NCBI GenBank assembly: GCA_032690845.1 | Contig: CM064425.1 | Coordinates: 36,482,240 to 36,546,239, forward strand | Origin: Eleusine coracana subsp. coracana | Lineage: Eukaryota > Streptophyta > Magnoliopsida > Poales > Poaceae | Reading direction: 5' to 3' | Length of the DNA stretch: 64,000 bases | Shown here: in pieces, positions 43,524-55,343 of the stretch | How the letters are laid out: the number at the start of each line of letters is the position of its first letter | How positions within the stretch are numbered: the first letter of the stretch is position 1 | Translations under genes and position numbers: made by a program | The notes under the pieces: generated by a model | Database searches by the model: none | The model's input: only the letters and a program-made list of their open reading frames with translations | What the model was told of the DNA's origin: nothing

Positions 43524-43957
43524 ATGACCGGTTTTACCTTGCCTGAGAATTACATTGAAGATCCCGAACAACTATTGAGAAGGTTACGTGCACGCCTTGT
43601 TCCTTATCAGAAGCTCGTGTCTGCAAGTGAACCAGTCATCTCCGCACCATCAAGCTTCAAAGTCATGGTCCAGAAAAGTCTTCATGATTTCTCCGCTCTC
43701 TCGGCATCCAACATTCCTGTTGCACCTAATGTCACGGGAGATGCGAACTCCGAGATCAAGACGGGTCTCATTACCATGGTGCAGGCCAGCCCATTATGTG
43801 GGAAGGCCAATAAGGACGCCGACGCCCATTTGCAATAGTTTCTAGAAATTTGCAGCACCTTCAAGATGTAGGACGTCTCTTAAGACGCCATTTGCCTTCG
43901 TTTGTTTCTGTTCTACCTTCTAGGGAGAGCAAAGTAGTTGTTCTATGCGAACAAGGA
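43524..43957 (+). pseudogene. gypsy gag, N-terminal part
   Basis: The frame ends LITMVQASPLCGKANKDADA with HLQ, and the next frame continues FLEICSTF, a conserved gag stretch. A TAG at 43838 and further changes break it. It stops at the nested insertion; about 50 residues of the usual gag sequence are absent at the joint with 50262. Confidence 0.7.
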
Positions 43958-43962
43958 TGCTG

Positions 43963-45440
43963 TAAATACTCACTTTATTACTTGAACAAGAGTTTAACTA
44001 CATGTTATCTAGTGGAAGGACAAGGAATCTACTCTCAATGGAGCTTCATCCCCGAGCACAAGAAGGAGAAGGAGTCGACATTCCCGGCTCCCTCCCAGAC
44101 TCCTACCTCTCACTCTCACTCCCTATTCTCATACATTTCTGCAGTATGGTACTTGCTGTTCTCCTCTTCAATTGTTAATCTTCTTCTACCAAATTTCCCC
44201 TCTATTTATAGGTGGCGATGGGCTAGGAGGCATTTGTAGGTGGAGTTGAGTCGGTACGTTGAAGTCGGTCCGCCAGGCGGTGGGCAAGGCCAGGCGGCCA
44301 CGTGTGCCGGGCGGCCGGGCATGCCGGGCAGCATGCACCACCGGGCGGCAGGCAAGGCCAGGCGGCCCTTGGATCATGTCAGTTTCCCGACCGACCTTCT
44401 CTCGATGGCTTGGATTGTGTCCCAAAGGCGGTTGTTGAGTCGGTTTCCACCGAATCTTCATTTTGGAGCCGGTAGGCTTCATGGGCCTCATGGGCTGGCA
44501 ACCTTGAGTGGCAACCTGAGGCCAGGCGACAAGGGGGGCCAGGCGGCAAGGGGGGCAGGGCGGCGGCCTTGGCTGGGTGCTGACGCTTGCCGGGTTGCCC
44601 CTTGACTTCTCCCGGTTAGGCCACTTGATAACCTTGTCATCTTGACCATATTTCACGTGTCTTAGTCCGGGAGGAGAAAACGGCTTCTCGATGGAATATT
44701 TGCAGAGTCGGCCAGGTGCTGATTTCTGCCATAAACGACCCTGTCGGCCGGGTCGGACGAGTGGTAGGTTTTATGGGCCGAATGGCCCGGTAGGTCGTGT
44801 GGCAAGCGTGCCGAGCGACAAGGTCCGCCGGGCGGCAAGGCCTGCCGGGAGGCAAGACTTGCCGGGCGGCAAGGTCCATCGGGCGGCAGCCCATTTTTGT
44901 GCAGCTGCCCTTTCACCAACTGGCTTAGTTGTCCTTCCCCTCTCTTGGTTGGGCCTTGTGTCGACCTCCTTCCTTTGTCTCTTTGAAAATCTTTTGGACC
45001 GGAATTAGGAAACAACTTCATGGCGATGGCGTTTGCTTGTTGGCTGGGTGAGGGGTGAAGTTCCAAATCGCCCGGTGGTCCTAGGTCGTGTTGTCGTACG
45101 ACCGGGAGTTGATTGAACACTTGATTCAGCATGTCGGGTGATGATAGGTTATCATCCGGCCGATTGACAATTTTACTTGGTGATGACCTGATCGGGTGCT
45201 GATTTTGGCTGTTAACGACCCTGTCGGGTGTCAGAAAATGGCTGTTTCACAACCGGGATCGGCCGATAGGGTATTTTCACATCTTTTTGCATATTTTAAC
45301 CCTATAGCACCTCAACCACATATTTCACCAAAACTTGTGGAACTCATGAGTACAAAGATTATTTTCATTACATTATTAGTTAAGATCCACCTTTTCATGT
45401 TAAATTGGTAGTCAAAAAAGGGAATTTACGGCTACCAACA
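43963..45440 (-). repeat. 3' LTR remnant of the gag-only gypsy
   Basis: It matches 48905-50261 from TACTCACTTTATTACTTGAA to CTACCAACA. A minus-strand TATA box (TATAAATAG) lies at 44202-44210. It contains GC-rich tandem words GCCGGGCGGCAAGG around 44280-44360 and 44815-44890. Confidence 0.82.
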
Positions 45441-47460
45441 CCCCCCCAACGCTTAGGACTTTGCTTGTCCCGAGCAAAGTTAGAAATGAAGACTAGGAAT
45501 GAGCAAGATCTAAGGTAATTCTCATCATGCTTTGCATATATAAAGACTACTCCATGACTCCTCATGCCCATACGGTTTTAGGTGGCTAAACACCTTGTCT
45601 TGAAAAGTTGAGAGATGGAACAACATGGAGAAGTCTTACCTTTCTTTTTCCCAAGGAACTTCAATTTTGTTTGCTCTTTTCAATAAAAATAGAGCTCCAG
45701 ATCACAAGTTATTCTCAACTGATGCTCTCAAATCGCTCAATGTGGTTTTGATTTCTCACTTAGGCCAGTGGCCAAAATTTCCCTATATACTAAGGCTTAT
45801 ATGGAGCTCAAGGTAGGAAATATTAAGGCCACATACTTGTATTTCATATATCACTGAGTCAAAAACCGGATCCAAGGAGAAAACAAGTCATGAATTATGA
45901 TCAAGCCATGTGCACAATTATGATATGTATGGATGGATGAGGATGGCGGATGCTCCTTTTTAAGTGATCTATCTGTCTTCTATTTGATTTATATTTTAAA
46001 ACATGGGCTTCTTTATCATTCATGATTCTTCTCTTTTTTTTTCTTTTTATTCTTTTCGAGTAGCCCAAATCTCTTTTAAAATGATTCTTGGAGAGGGATC
46101 GACATATATGGTGGAGCAATTTATTCAATGCATGGATTATGGGGATGATGGATGCGAACTTCCATTGTTGGAGTTTCAACATATGGAGTGGTTGGGCTGT
46201 GCACATGAACTTGATCAATAACACATAGCAAGCATCTCACAAGGGTCACAACAATTTGACAAAGTTCAATGAAAATACAAGTAGCAAATGCAATAGGTTT
46301 TCATTTAGATAATTGTCTGGCTTTGGTAGGAATAAACTCATCATTGAGAAGATTGTGAATCTGGAGTTCTCATTTATAAGCTTTTGAAAATAAAAAATCA
46401 AGGAAGTTCACTTGGTTCCAAGAAAGGTTATGCTCTCAACGGTCATATCACATCTACCAACAATTTAGACAAGGTTTTCCTATGCAATGAGTATTTCCCA
46501 TGGGCGATGAAAGAATGCAAGGGACAATCTTAATATATCAAGCATGAATGAGAAGGAAGTTTTATATTAGCTTCCGTAAATCATGCTTGACAAAAAAAGA
46601 CTTGAAAATAGCAAGGGGTAGGTGATACGAGGAATACCGTAATGGTTGTTGTTCATTCATATCTTGTCCTCTTGTTCCTTTTAATATTAACCTGTAAAGG
46701 TTAGCTAACAAAATACCTGAAGGAACAAGCCCAAAGTTGTGCCATTATTATTGCCGAGTATATTTTATTGTTGAGAAGGAAAAACAAGCAAACACTTTTT
46801 TTTAGTTTCAAATGAAAAACTATCAAATCCTAGTAAAGGGAAACAAATTGGGTTACCTCCCGTTAGTACTTATTTAAGGTCATAAGTTTGACTGTGGGAG
46901 CTCTTATTCATAGTGTAGCTATTATTTTGGCAATGTGGCTCCCTTCATCACCAAAAACTCATCAACTCATTGCATACCTAAATGGTGAGGCATGCAACAA
47001 GAGCCACGAGATTTTCTATGTTTATGGTAGACATAAGCATCTATCACCGTCCCTCTAAGGTTTTTATTTTCTGAAAGAGTAGGAGGGGTGTGGCTCTTGT
47101 GTATAAAGCTATCTTGGCTCTTTGTTGAGGTGTGTGCACCCCCTTTTTTATTGTGCGGACACCCCCTTACATTTTTAGTCCATGGTGCGTCTAGGAGATC
47201 AAGGATAATGGGACCACAAATAGGAGAGGAGCTATGGGGAAATGTTTTGGCAGCCTCATAATGGATCTGCATGACTCCACGGGCCTTTCTTGACTTGTAA
47301 CAACAGAAGGATTTAATAAGGGATCATATTGCTTCCATACCTCTCTGTAGTCTCGTCCATAAGACCCTTTTTGACTGCATCTCTTCACCCATTCTGGAAA
47401 AGGTTGATCACCATAATCAAAGGATTGAGGTGGGAGAGGAAGTGTGTCTTCTTGCACAGC
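45441..47460 (-). other. non-coding internal region of the gag-only gypsy
   Basis: The segment starts, on the minus strand 3' side, with the polypurine tract (CCCCCCCAACGC on the plus strand at 45441-45452). A frame at 47457-47191 continues gag-like sequence after the gag stop. The rest shows no pol domain. Confidence 0.65.
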
Positions 47461-48225
47461 TTAAGGGTGTGGTGGGTGGAGGGAGGTTGTTGTAGGGGCA
47501 TCGATCTTATGTGGGGAACTCTTGGTTTCCGTTTCTATAGATTGGTTGGAAGTTCGAGTGCTTTCTTTGGTATGGCATGGGGAGATAGATAGCTGATCTT
47601 CAATGTTTTGGACAAATTTACCTATGATCTGTATTCCCTTTGATGGTGTTGTACAAAGAAAAGCACCTCCAGCTACAACATTTAAATAATTTGCACTTTC
47701 GGGTTTTAAACCGAAAAAGAAGTGCTGCAGCCTTATAGGCTCCACTATTCCTATAGATACCCCATTACTAGTGTAGGTTAGGAACCTTTCCCACGATGCT
47801 CCAAGTGATTCATGGTCATGTTGATCAAAATTGATAACCTTCTTCCTTAGAGCAATAATATTGTAGAGAGGAAAATTTTTTTGACAAAAACTCTCTCGCA
47901 AGACGGACCAATCTCCATTTGCTTCACCTACATGGTTAAAATACCATGTTTTTGCTGCTCCTTCTATTGAGAAAGGAAACAACATCCATTTCATGGTCTC
48001 CTGAGGGAAACCTTCAATGGCAACAGTGGAGCAACAAAGCTCGAACTGTTGTAGGTGAGTATGTGGATTTTCATTTTCTGCCCCTATAAATGGTGTCTTT
48101 TGAATCAAAAGTATGAGATTTAGATGAATCTCATAGCTTGGGGTTGTGATTGAGAGTGATGAGGGTACGGGTTCTAGGAATTTGCTCCTAGGGGCTGAGA
48201 AGTCACGGATAGATGGGGGATTCAT
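47461..48225 (-). CDS. gag: gypsy Gag (254 residues)
   Basis: An open frame with the retrotransposon Gag domain: NPHTHLQQFELCCSTV, WMLFPFSIEGAAKTWYF and FCQKNFP are the conserved blocks, followed by LRQ-like residues and a polar tail. Gag would coat the RNA. The frame stops at TAA at 47461-47463 while similarity continues another 85 codons, so the C-terminus is cut. Zinc knuckles are not seen. The start is the first ATG after the primer site, about 80 bases downstream. Confidence 0.75.
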   Translation of the reverse strand: MNPPSIRDFSAPRSKFLEPVPSSLSITTPSYEIHLNLILLIQKTPFIGAENENPHTHLQQFELCCSTVAIEGFPQETMKWMLFPFSIEGAAKTWYFNHVGEANGDWSVLRESFCQKNFPLYNIIALRKKVINFDQHDHESLGASWERFLTYTSNGVSIGIVEPIRLQHFFFGLKPESANYLNVVAGGAFLCTTPSKGIQIIGKFVQNIEDQLSISPCHTKESTRTSNQSIETETKSSPHKIDAPTTTSLHPPHP

Positions 48226-48302
48226 GGAAGGAAAGAAAATAAGAGAAGAAAATAAAAAGAAAAGATAAAAAGAATTGGGTTCGGATAAATGTTAGCTACC
48301 GT

Positions 48303-48320
48303 TCCCCGGCAACGGCGCCA
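48303..48320 (-). other. primer binding site of the gag-only gypsy
   Basis: On the minus strand it reads TGGCGCCGTTGCCGGGGA, the tRNA primer site common to a large group of plant gypsy elements, next to the LTR end at 48328. Confidence 0.88.
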
Positions 48321-48327
48321 GAAAGCT

Positions 48328-50261
48328 TGTTGGCGATCCTTAAGCCTAACAGAGAAATCCGCAAGCATACGGATGCCGATGTAGCCTTCACCCGGGAGTA
48401 TTCCGAGGTATCGAATTCATGGGAAACGAGAAGTGAAATTCTATCCTAATCAAACTCTAGTGAACAAAGGAGAAGAACAACAATGGTTGAGAGGAGAATA
48501 GGTTCTATAGAGAGAAGAGGTCCTTGGGCCAGGTAATCTAATGTAGTAAACTCCCGCTAAGTAATTTAATGAGATCCTATTTCAATTTATCTGCTTCGGG
48601 GCACAAAAACAATCAACTAATATGGGTCGGTAACTAACCTCTAACTAGTGGGTATTTTATCGCTAGACAACCCTGCTTGAGACTTCCCAAACATGGTTAA
48701 ATACAATATTGGACGGACAGGGCTGTCACCTTCTGCCGCCTACCACACAACCCGTGGGGATGAATGCAATCCTAGGAAAACTAAGTCAAAACACCACGTT
48801 TGCACTTAGAGTTTCATACCAGCTCTTGAATTGGTAAGTAGAACAAATTAATGCCATAAAGCAATAAAAGGTTATGCACGAGGATCCCACAGATAAAAAG
48901 GATAGAAGTACTCACTTTATTACTTGAACAAGAGTTTAACTACATGTTACCATCTAGTCTCGGTGGAGCTTCATCCCCGAGGCACAAGAAGGAGAAGGAG
49001 CCGACATTACCGTCTCCCTCCCAGACTTCTACCTCTCACCCTCACTCCCTATTCTCATACATTTCTGCAGTGTGGTACTTGTTGTTCTCCTCTTCAATTG
49101 TTGATCTTCTTCTACCGAATTTCCCCTCTATTTATAGGTGGCGATGGGTCGGGAGCCATTTGTAGGTGGAGTGGAGTACGCCGAAGTCGGTCCGCCAGGC
49201 AGTGGGCATGCACCACCGAGCGGCGGGCAAGGCCGAGCAGCCCTTGGATCGTGTTGGTTTCCCGATCGACCTTCTCTTGATGGCTTGGATTGCATCCCGA
49301 AGGTGGTTGTTGGATCCATTTCCACCGAATCTTCAGTTTGGGGGCGGTAGGCTTCATGGGCCTTATGGGCTGGCAACCCCGGGTGGCAACCTGAGGCCGG
49401 GCGGCAGCCCCAACCCGAGGCCGAGCGGCAGCCTTGGCTGGGTGGCAACCCTTGCCGGGTTGCCCCTTGACTTCTCTCAGTTAGTCCGGAAGGAGAAAAC
49501 GGCTTCTCAGTCGAATATTTGCAGATTCGGCCAGGTGCTGATTTCAGTCGTAAACGACCCTGTCGGCCGGGTGCTGATTTCAACCATAAACGACCCTATC
49601 GGCCGAGTCGGCCGGGTGGTAGGTTTTATGGGCCGAATGGCTTGGTAGGCCGGGTGGCAAGCCTGCCGGGCAGCAAGGCCCGCCGGGAGGCAAGGTCCAC
49701 CGGGCGGCAGCCCATTTTTGTGCAACAGCCCTTTCACCAAGTGGCTTAGTTGTCCTTCCCCTCTCCGAGTTGGGCCATGTGTCGACCTCCTTCCTTTGTC
49801 TCTTTGAAAATCTTTTGGGCTGGAATTAGGAAACGGCTTCATGGCGATGGCGTTTGCTTGTCGGCTGGGTGAGGGGTGAAGTTCCAAATCGGCCGGTGGT
49901 TGTAGGTCATGTTGTCGTACGACCGGGAATTGATTGAACACTTGATTCACCATGTCAGGTGATGATAGCTTATCATCCGGCCGGTTGACAATTTTACTTG
50001 GTGATGACTTGACCGGTGCTAATTTTGGCTGTTAACGACCCTATCGGGTGTTAGAAAATGGCTGTTTCACAACTGTGATCGGCCGACTGGGTATTTTCAC
50101 ATGTTTTTGCATATTTTAACCCTATAGCACCTGCAACCATATATTTCACCAAAACTTGTGGAACTCATGAGTACAAAGATTATTTTCATTATATTATTAG
50201 TTAAGATCCACCTTTTCATGTTAGATTGGTAGTCAAAAAAGGGAATTTAAGACTACCAACA
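48328..50261 (-). repeat. 5' LTR of the gag-only gypsy
   Basis: A 1934-bp LTR with ends TGTTGG and CCAACA. TATA box TATAAATAG (minus) at 49128-49136. Compared with the other LTR it has an extra tandem copy of a ~41-bp unit with GGTGCTGATTTC and TAAACGACCCTATCGGCC near 49533-49605. Confidence 0.85.
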
Positions 50262-50875
50262 GCTGTAAGAGTACATTACCGTCTGTCCTGATCACATGAT
50301 GGATGAAAGGCTTATCATCTAGAATTTCTACAACGGGCTGATTCCATTAGCTCGTGACCATATTGATGCTGTTGCGGGAGGATCCTTCTTCTCACTAACC
50401 ATTGAAAAAGCATAAGAATTTATTGAGAACATGGTCTCCAACCAAGGATGGAGTGAATATCACCTTCACTCATGCCAGCGGGGCATGCACACTGTTAAGG
50501 AGGTCGACATGCTAGCTGACAAAATGGACCTCCTTATGAAGAAGATGGATGAGCAGGCCAAAGGACATGAAATCGGCACCATCAACGCCTTAGACGCTCG
50601 CATGAAGTGCGAGGTCTACAGTAGCATGGGTCACTCGGTCAATGACTGCCCTGAGACTCATGAGGACAATGTTGTACATGAACAACAACAACAACAACAA
50701 CAATGGATATCATCCACAAGGAGACAACGGGTGGAATCAACCACGCACGTACTATCAAGGAGGTAACAACTTTAACTCTTCCAATAATGAGTCATCCTTT
50801 AAAGATCTTGTCTTAGGCGAGGCTAAATTAATGAAAAATTCCCTAAAAAGCTTATGGCTAATGACAAGACTCTAG
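50262..50875 (+). pseudogene. gypsy gag, C-terminal part
   Basis: After the nested element gag resumes with CPDHMMDERLIIQNFYNG and later DAVAGGSFFSLT, then a cysteine motif (CEVYSSMGHSVNDC) like a zinc knuckle and a (CAA)n stretch giving polyglutamine or polyasparagine. The frame shifts near 50690 and contains stops at 50267 and 50414. Confidence 0.7.
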
Positions 50876-51227
50876 AAAGCGTTAATGATAAGCTAGAAGG
50901 TCTTGCTTCTTCCTTTAAAAAGTAGCTTAGCTTTAATAAGATGCTAGAAACCCTACTAGCCCAACTAGCTATTGTTGTTCCTCCCTTAGAGTCAGGGAAG
51001 ATTCTGGGCAACCCGAGTCTCCCATTGAAATTGTTAATGTGGTGACCATGAGAGGGGGTAAGACCACTCAGGACCCGCCTTATCCTAGCACTGCAGGGAA
51101 GGACAACGAGGGAAAAAAGCAAGTACCTTCTGGCAAGGATGAAATTGTACACGACAGGAAGACGGCTCCACATGAGTTCTTTGACACCACCACCATACCA
51201 TTTCCCCATTGAAACAAGAAGTCGACT

Positions 51228-51848
51228 GTGGATGAGCAATTTGCACGTGTTGTTGAAGTAATCCAGAAGATCCACATCAATGTGCCCTTGCTGGATTTGA
51301 TGCAAGTTCCAATTTATGCTCGCTATCTCAAGGACACCCTAAGAAACAAGCATCCGATGCCCACCACAGAAGTTGTAAAGTTGACAGAAGAGTGTAGCGT
51401 AGCTATACTCAACCGGCTCCCTAAGAAGAAGAAAGATTCGGGGTGTCACACAATCTCATGCTCGATCAGGGCATAGAAGTTCGACCAAGCCATATACGAC
51501 CTTGGTGAAACCGTAAGCGTAATGCCCAAGGCGGTCTTTGACAAGCTGAACTACAAAACTCTATCTCCTATGACGATGCAGCTTCAACTGGCCGATTCAT
51601 TGGGCCGCTATCCAGCGGGAATTGCAGAAGACGTTCCGGTGAAGTTTAGGGATTGCTTCATCCTCGTGGATTTTGTGGTGCTCAACATGGACGTTGAGAA
51701 GGAAACGCGGCATATACTTGGGCGCCGATTTCTAAGCACCACAGATGCAGGCATTGATGTTGGGGGCGGAGAAATCTGTTTCCTTATCAATGGCAAGGAG
51801 AAGAGGTTTGATTCTCGGCCAAGGAGGGAGCAATGTTTGTTGATCTGA
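51228..51848 (+). pseudogene. gypsy retropepsin
   Basis: Two adjoining frames (51228-51476, 51522-51848) read through LPKKKKDSG, then DLGETVSVMPKAVFDKL (D-L-G in place of the usual D-T-G or D-S-G), LQLADSLGRYPAGIAEDVPV and HILGRRFLSTTDAGIDVGGG, the pattern of the Athila/Tat protease. A TAG at 51474 interrupts it. The protease normally matures Gag and Pol. Confidence 0.72.
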
Positions 51849-53342
51849 AGAACGGGCTGAACCCGAAGAATATTCAAGAGGTCGAAGTAACACCCCAAAG
51901 AAGGACAACCTTATTCTCTACATGAAGAAGATCATGTCTAAGTAGATGCCGCATCGTTTTGAGAATCCATCTACGGCGAGGCTGGACCTATGGGCAAAGC
52001 CACAACCTGTTAAATGCAAGAAGCCACCGACCGCACCAATGATGAAGAAGGTGTGACGAGTGAAGGAAGTGCAGCCGTCCGTGTCCACTTCTTCAGGACC
52101 AAACACAACGACATCAAGCTAAATGCAATGGAGAAAAGTCCCGCTCGTTGGACTTTAAAAATTGGTGAGCCCTTGCCAAAGGTAAATTTGTATTTATCTC
52201 ATATTTGATTTCTTAAATTTCTACACATTTGAATTCTTCCAAGTTTTGGGATTTTCAAGTTTGCACTTGCATTTACATATTTGGATTTCACACATTTGCA
52301 TGTTGGAATTTACTCCAACCTTATTCTTCTTTCAGCAACAGTAAAAAAATCAGTTTTTGTTTTTCAACTTTGAGAAAATAATTTTCTGAGCAAAATTTTG
52401 TCAAAACTTTGGACCTAGCGCCTACAGCTTAAGAGATATAGCTGTTAGAAAGTTGTGGGCCAAAGTGGAGGACTAGGGGGACCCACGCATGGTTGGTCGA
52501 AGCCTCATGTTTGGCCGAAGGGGTGTGGGCCACACTGACCTTGACCTTTTGGCAACTGGTGGATTTGACCCCCTACTAGCCGTTTTCGACCATTAGGAAT
52601 TTTTTCCTATAAATTGAGTACCCGGGGCAGAGTGTTCTACCATTCAAAGATCGTTCCTCAATTCACTCCCCCCTCCACTCATTTGTTCTTGTGCTTCCAA
52701 ATGCTTCTCCAAAGTTGTTACTCCAAAAACCACCAAAAATATTTCCCTTTTTAGTTTTTTTTGTTTTGGATTGTTCGAGTCTCTTTGACAAGCTTGGCAC
52801 GATCAACACTACCGACAGATTTTGTTTTGCTAACACATAACCTGTGTTCGAGTTGTTCTTGTATTTTTGCTTAAGTGGTGCAGATGAGGAAAGCTAAGAC
52901 ATTGGTGCAGTGAGTGACGCGTTCGAGTTCACGCCGTTCACACGATAGCACGGGCAAGAGCCCCTCCATCGAGCATGAACCAACGAGGTACACGCCTGTT
53001 GAGGATGACATGGAGGAGGATGAACCACATGTTCTTCTAGACAACACTAACCTCAAGCTGTTGGATGAATAGGAGAAACGAGTCTACAATCACCTACGCA
53101 ACCGCACATCGTCCACACTCGGGTCTATGACAATGACCTACTCTTCACTATAGGTATGGATCTCGAGTTCCTTTCTATTTGGAAAGTTTCAGGTTGGACC
53201 GAATTCGCACACATCACTGAGGAGGGTTCATGCCTCCTCACTATTTAGTTTTTGTGCCCTTTACTAAAAGATAACAATGAGATACTTTTCCTCTTGTTCG
53301 AGAAAGGACACCATATCACTTGAAAAGACTTTAGCATCATTC
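51849..53342 (+). other. post-protease region of the split gypsy
   Basis: No polymerase is encoded. There is a TATA-like CCTATAAATTGAG at 52607 and then an acidic coding remnant from 52885, with stops, containing RYTPVEDDMEEDEPH and later a region recalling the plant-transposon domain (LCTLTKDNE-like, HHITW-like). It is cut by the copia LTR at 53343. Confidence 0.45.
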
Positions 53343-55330
53343 TGATGGACCGATAAAGCGACCAGAGGGGGGGGGGGGGTTGAATGAGAGCCAATTAAAA
53401 TTCTTCACAAGAACTTGGCCAATATTCCAATTACAACCTAATCCAACCTCTAAACCGATCACCAAGGCCACACACACCAACTTGTGATCTGCTAACCCTA
53501 GGAGTGATCAACCACAGCAGTGGAACACATCGAAAATAGAAGAGAACTACAAAGACTCAAAACTGTCAAAGAAACACACACAAGATAGACCTCTCTGGGC
53601 TACCATCGGCAGTGCCAATCATAGCCATCGACAGTGCCTGTTGACACCATCGGCAGTGCCGGTCACATGCATCGGTAGTGCCAGTGCGGGGTTCTCAAAA
53701 ACTCTGGAAAGCAACAGTCAGAGTGCATTGGCAGTGCTGGTCCTAGGTATCGATAGTGCCGGTCGACAGAAGAAGCAAAGTTACTGGAACACACAGACAT
53801 GGCTCATCGGCAGTGCCGATCGGTACATCGATAGTGCTGACGTGGGTTCTGACCCAGGCTACCGGCAGTGCTGGTCCAGCCATCAGCGGTGCCGATCAGG
53901 GGTTCTTCCTCACACACCGGCAGTGCAGGTTCAGAAATCGGTAGTGCCGATCGACACTTTCCAGAACCAAAACTAAACTCGTGATTCGGTTAGAAAATCA
54001 GCAAAACCTAACCAAATGAACTCCAAAAATCATGAAACTTGGACAGAAGATGTCTCATGGTAGGACGTTCCTTTTCCAAGTGGAATCACATGAAAAGCTC
54101 AAGAATTCATCTCAAATTTCACGATTTACCGAACACTCTAGGGTTTGAATGTTCTTAAGGAAATCCACCAAATCAAGGGTGATCTTGCCTAGGATTCAAC
54201 CAAGGAACTATGAAGGAATGTCTAGGCATGCCCTAGCACCAAGATCCCTCAAAGAATTCGTACCAAAACCCACTCAAAAATGAGATAAAAAATCACCACA
54301 AACAAAAATAGAGAAAAAGAGAAATTCGAGAATTAGGGAGAGAGGAAGATCTTGAGCATGAAAATAACTTTCATATCATAGAAACATGCTTACAAGATCC
54401 ATTGATACAAAGCTAGGAAGCCACCTCTTCCTTCCACTATTTGGAAGAGAAAGAGATGTCTCTTACACGCCCTCTCCTCTCCTTTATTACATGAAGACCT
54501 CTCCTAGCACTTTGAATGAAGAGCTAAGGCAATGCTAAGGGAAAGAGAGAGACTTCTTCCACCAGCCTTACCTCTCCTTATATAGGCCTAGGGGTTGTCC
54601 TAAAGACCATCCTACCCCTCATCGACAATACACTGATAGCTCCCACCAGGGGCACAACCGTCCATCTTTTTCTTCGTCGCCAGAACGCCATCGAGCCCTT
54701 CACGACTCTGCTTTGCCTCGATGCAAGCTCCGTGATGGTGCCACGTGCACCCCCAATCACCGCCACCAGTTTTGAGGCCCAAACAAGGAAACCGCCTTGC
54801 ACACTTCTCAAAGCATGACTTCTTGATCTTGACGCGTGTCACCTCGTCCCGTGATCCTCCTCGTCGGCAAGTCTCTCCCGCCTCCGGTCCATTGGAAACC
54901 TCTACTTGCACCGATGCCCGATCACCTTTGACTTGGTCAACCCCGCCGTCTTGATCACCACCCATGGTTTTGAGGCTCAACCGCGAAACTGTCTGTGCTT
55001 CTTCCCTCTCCACATGTACGGTATGGATCACCCTTGACTTCACCCGGCCTCCCGATCATCTGGCCCCAAGTCTCCTACTTGTGCCCGATCCTCTCACCGT
55101 TGACCACCAAGTTGACTCCAGTGACCTACATATCATGAGACAAGCAAACGCATTTCCCATCTCCTGCAACTTCTCCAACATCTTTACCAACTCCGGTTAG
55201 TCGTAACCATGACATGCACGAACTCATGCAATCACTAGAATTCCCGTATTTCAACTCAAACACAAATTCCGCCAAAGTCAATTACTCATCGCATATTGCA
55301 AACCATGGCATATCTCAACATGGTTTCTCA
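53343..55330 (-). repeat. 3' LTR of copia family A, copy 2
   Basis: It runs from TGATGGACC to TTTCTCA and matches the 2976-4723 LTR along most of its length. Minus-strand TATA box at 54577-54584 (TATATAAG). About twelve copies of the CGGCAGTGCCG-type motif lie at 53603-53955. A run of G at about 53367-53379 corresponds to the C-rich LTR end of other Sireviruses. Confidence 0.88.
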
Positions 55331-55343
55331 ATCTCCCCCTTGA
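55331..55343 (-). other. polypurine tract of copia family A, copy 2
   Basis: On the minus strand TCAAGGGGGAGAT directly precedes the LTR start. Confidence 0.85.

Larger units (their letters stand above)
43963..50261 (-). mobile_element. gag-only gypsy element (TR-GAG/LARD-like), minus strand, nested
   Basis: Right LTR 48328-50261 (5' LTR), primer site 48303-48320, gag 48225-47461, about 2 kb of non-coding DNA, polypurine tract at 45441 and left LTR remnant 43963-45440. There is no protease, reverse transcriptase or integrase, so it depended on another element. It interrupts the gag of the surrounding gypsy; GCTGT occurs at 43958-43962 and 50262-50266 and may be the TSD. The left LTR lacks the part matching 48328-48900. 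Confidence 0.8.
42775..53342 (+). mobile_element. gypsy element with GCGCCGTTGCCGGGG primer site, split by nested insertion, pol-less
   Basis: The parts are: 5' LTR 42775-43325, primer-site region 43331-43407, gag 43524-43957, an interruption by a second gypsy (43963-50261), the rest of gag 50262-50875, and a retropepsin 51228-51848. Then follow a non-coding stretch with a TATA-like box (52609) and an acidic ORF remnant (52885-53330), cut by a copia LTR at 53343. No reverse transcriptase or integrase follows the protease. The primer site and gag resemble the Athila/Tat group; this is family knowledge applied by eye. Confidence 0.72.

Noticed and set aside
43958..43962. GCTGT as a proven TSD for the gag-only gypsy
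   Set aside because: The left LTR is truncated at this point, so the match with 50262-50266 may be chance or mark a later deletion; kept as tentative.
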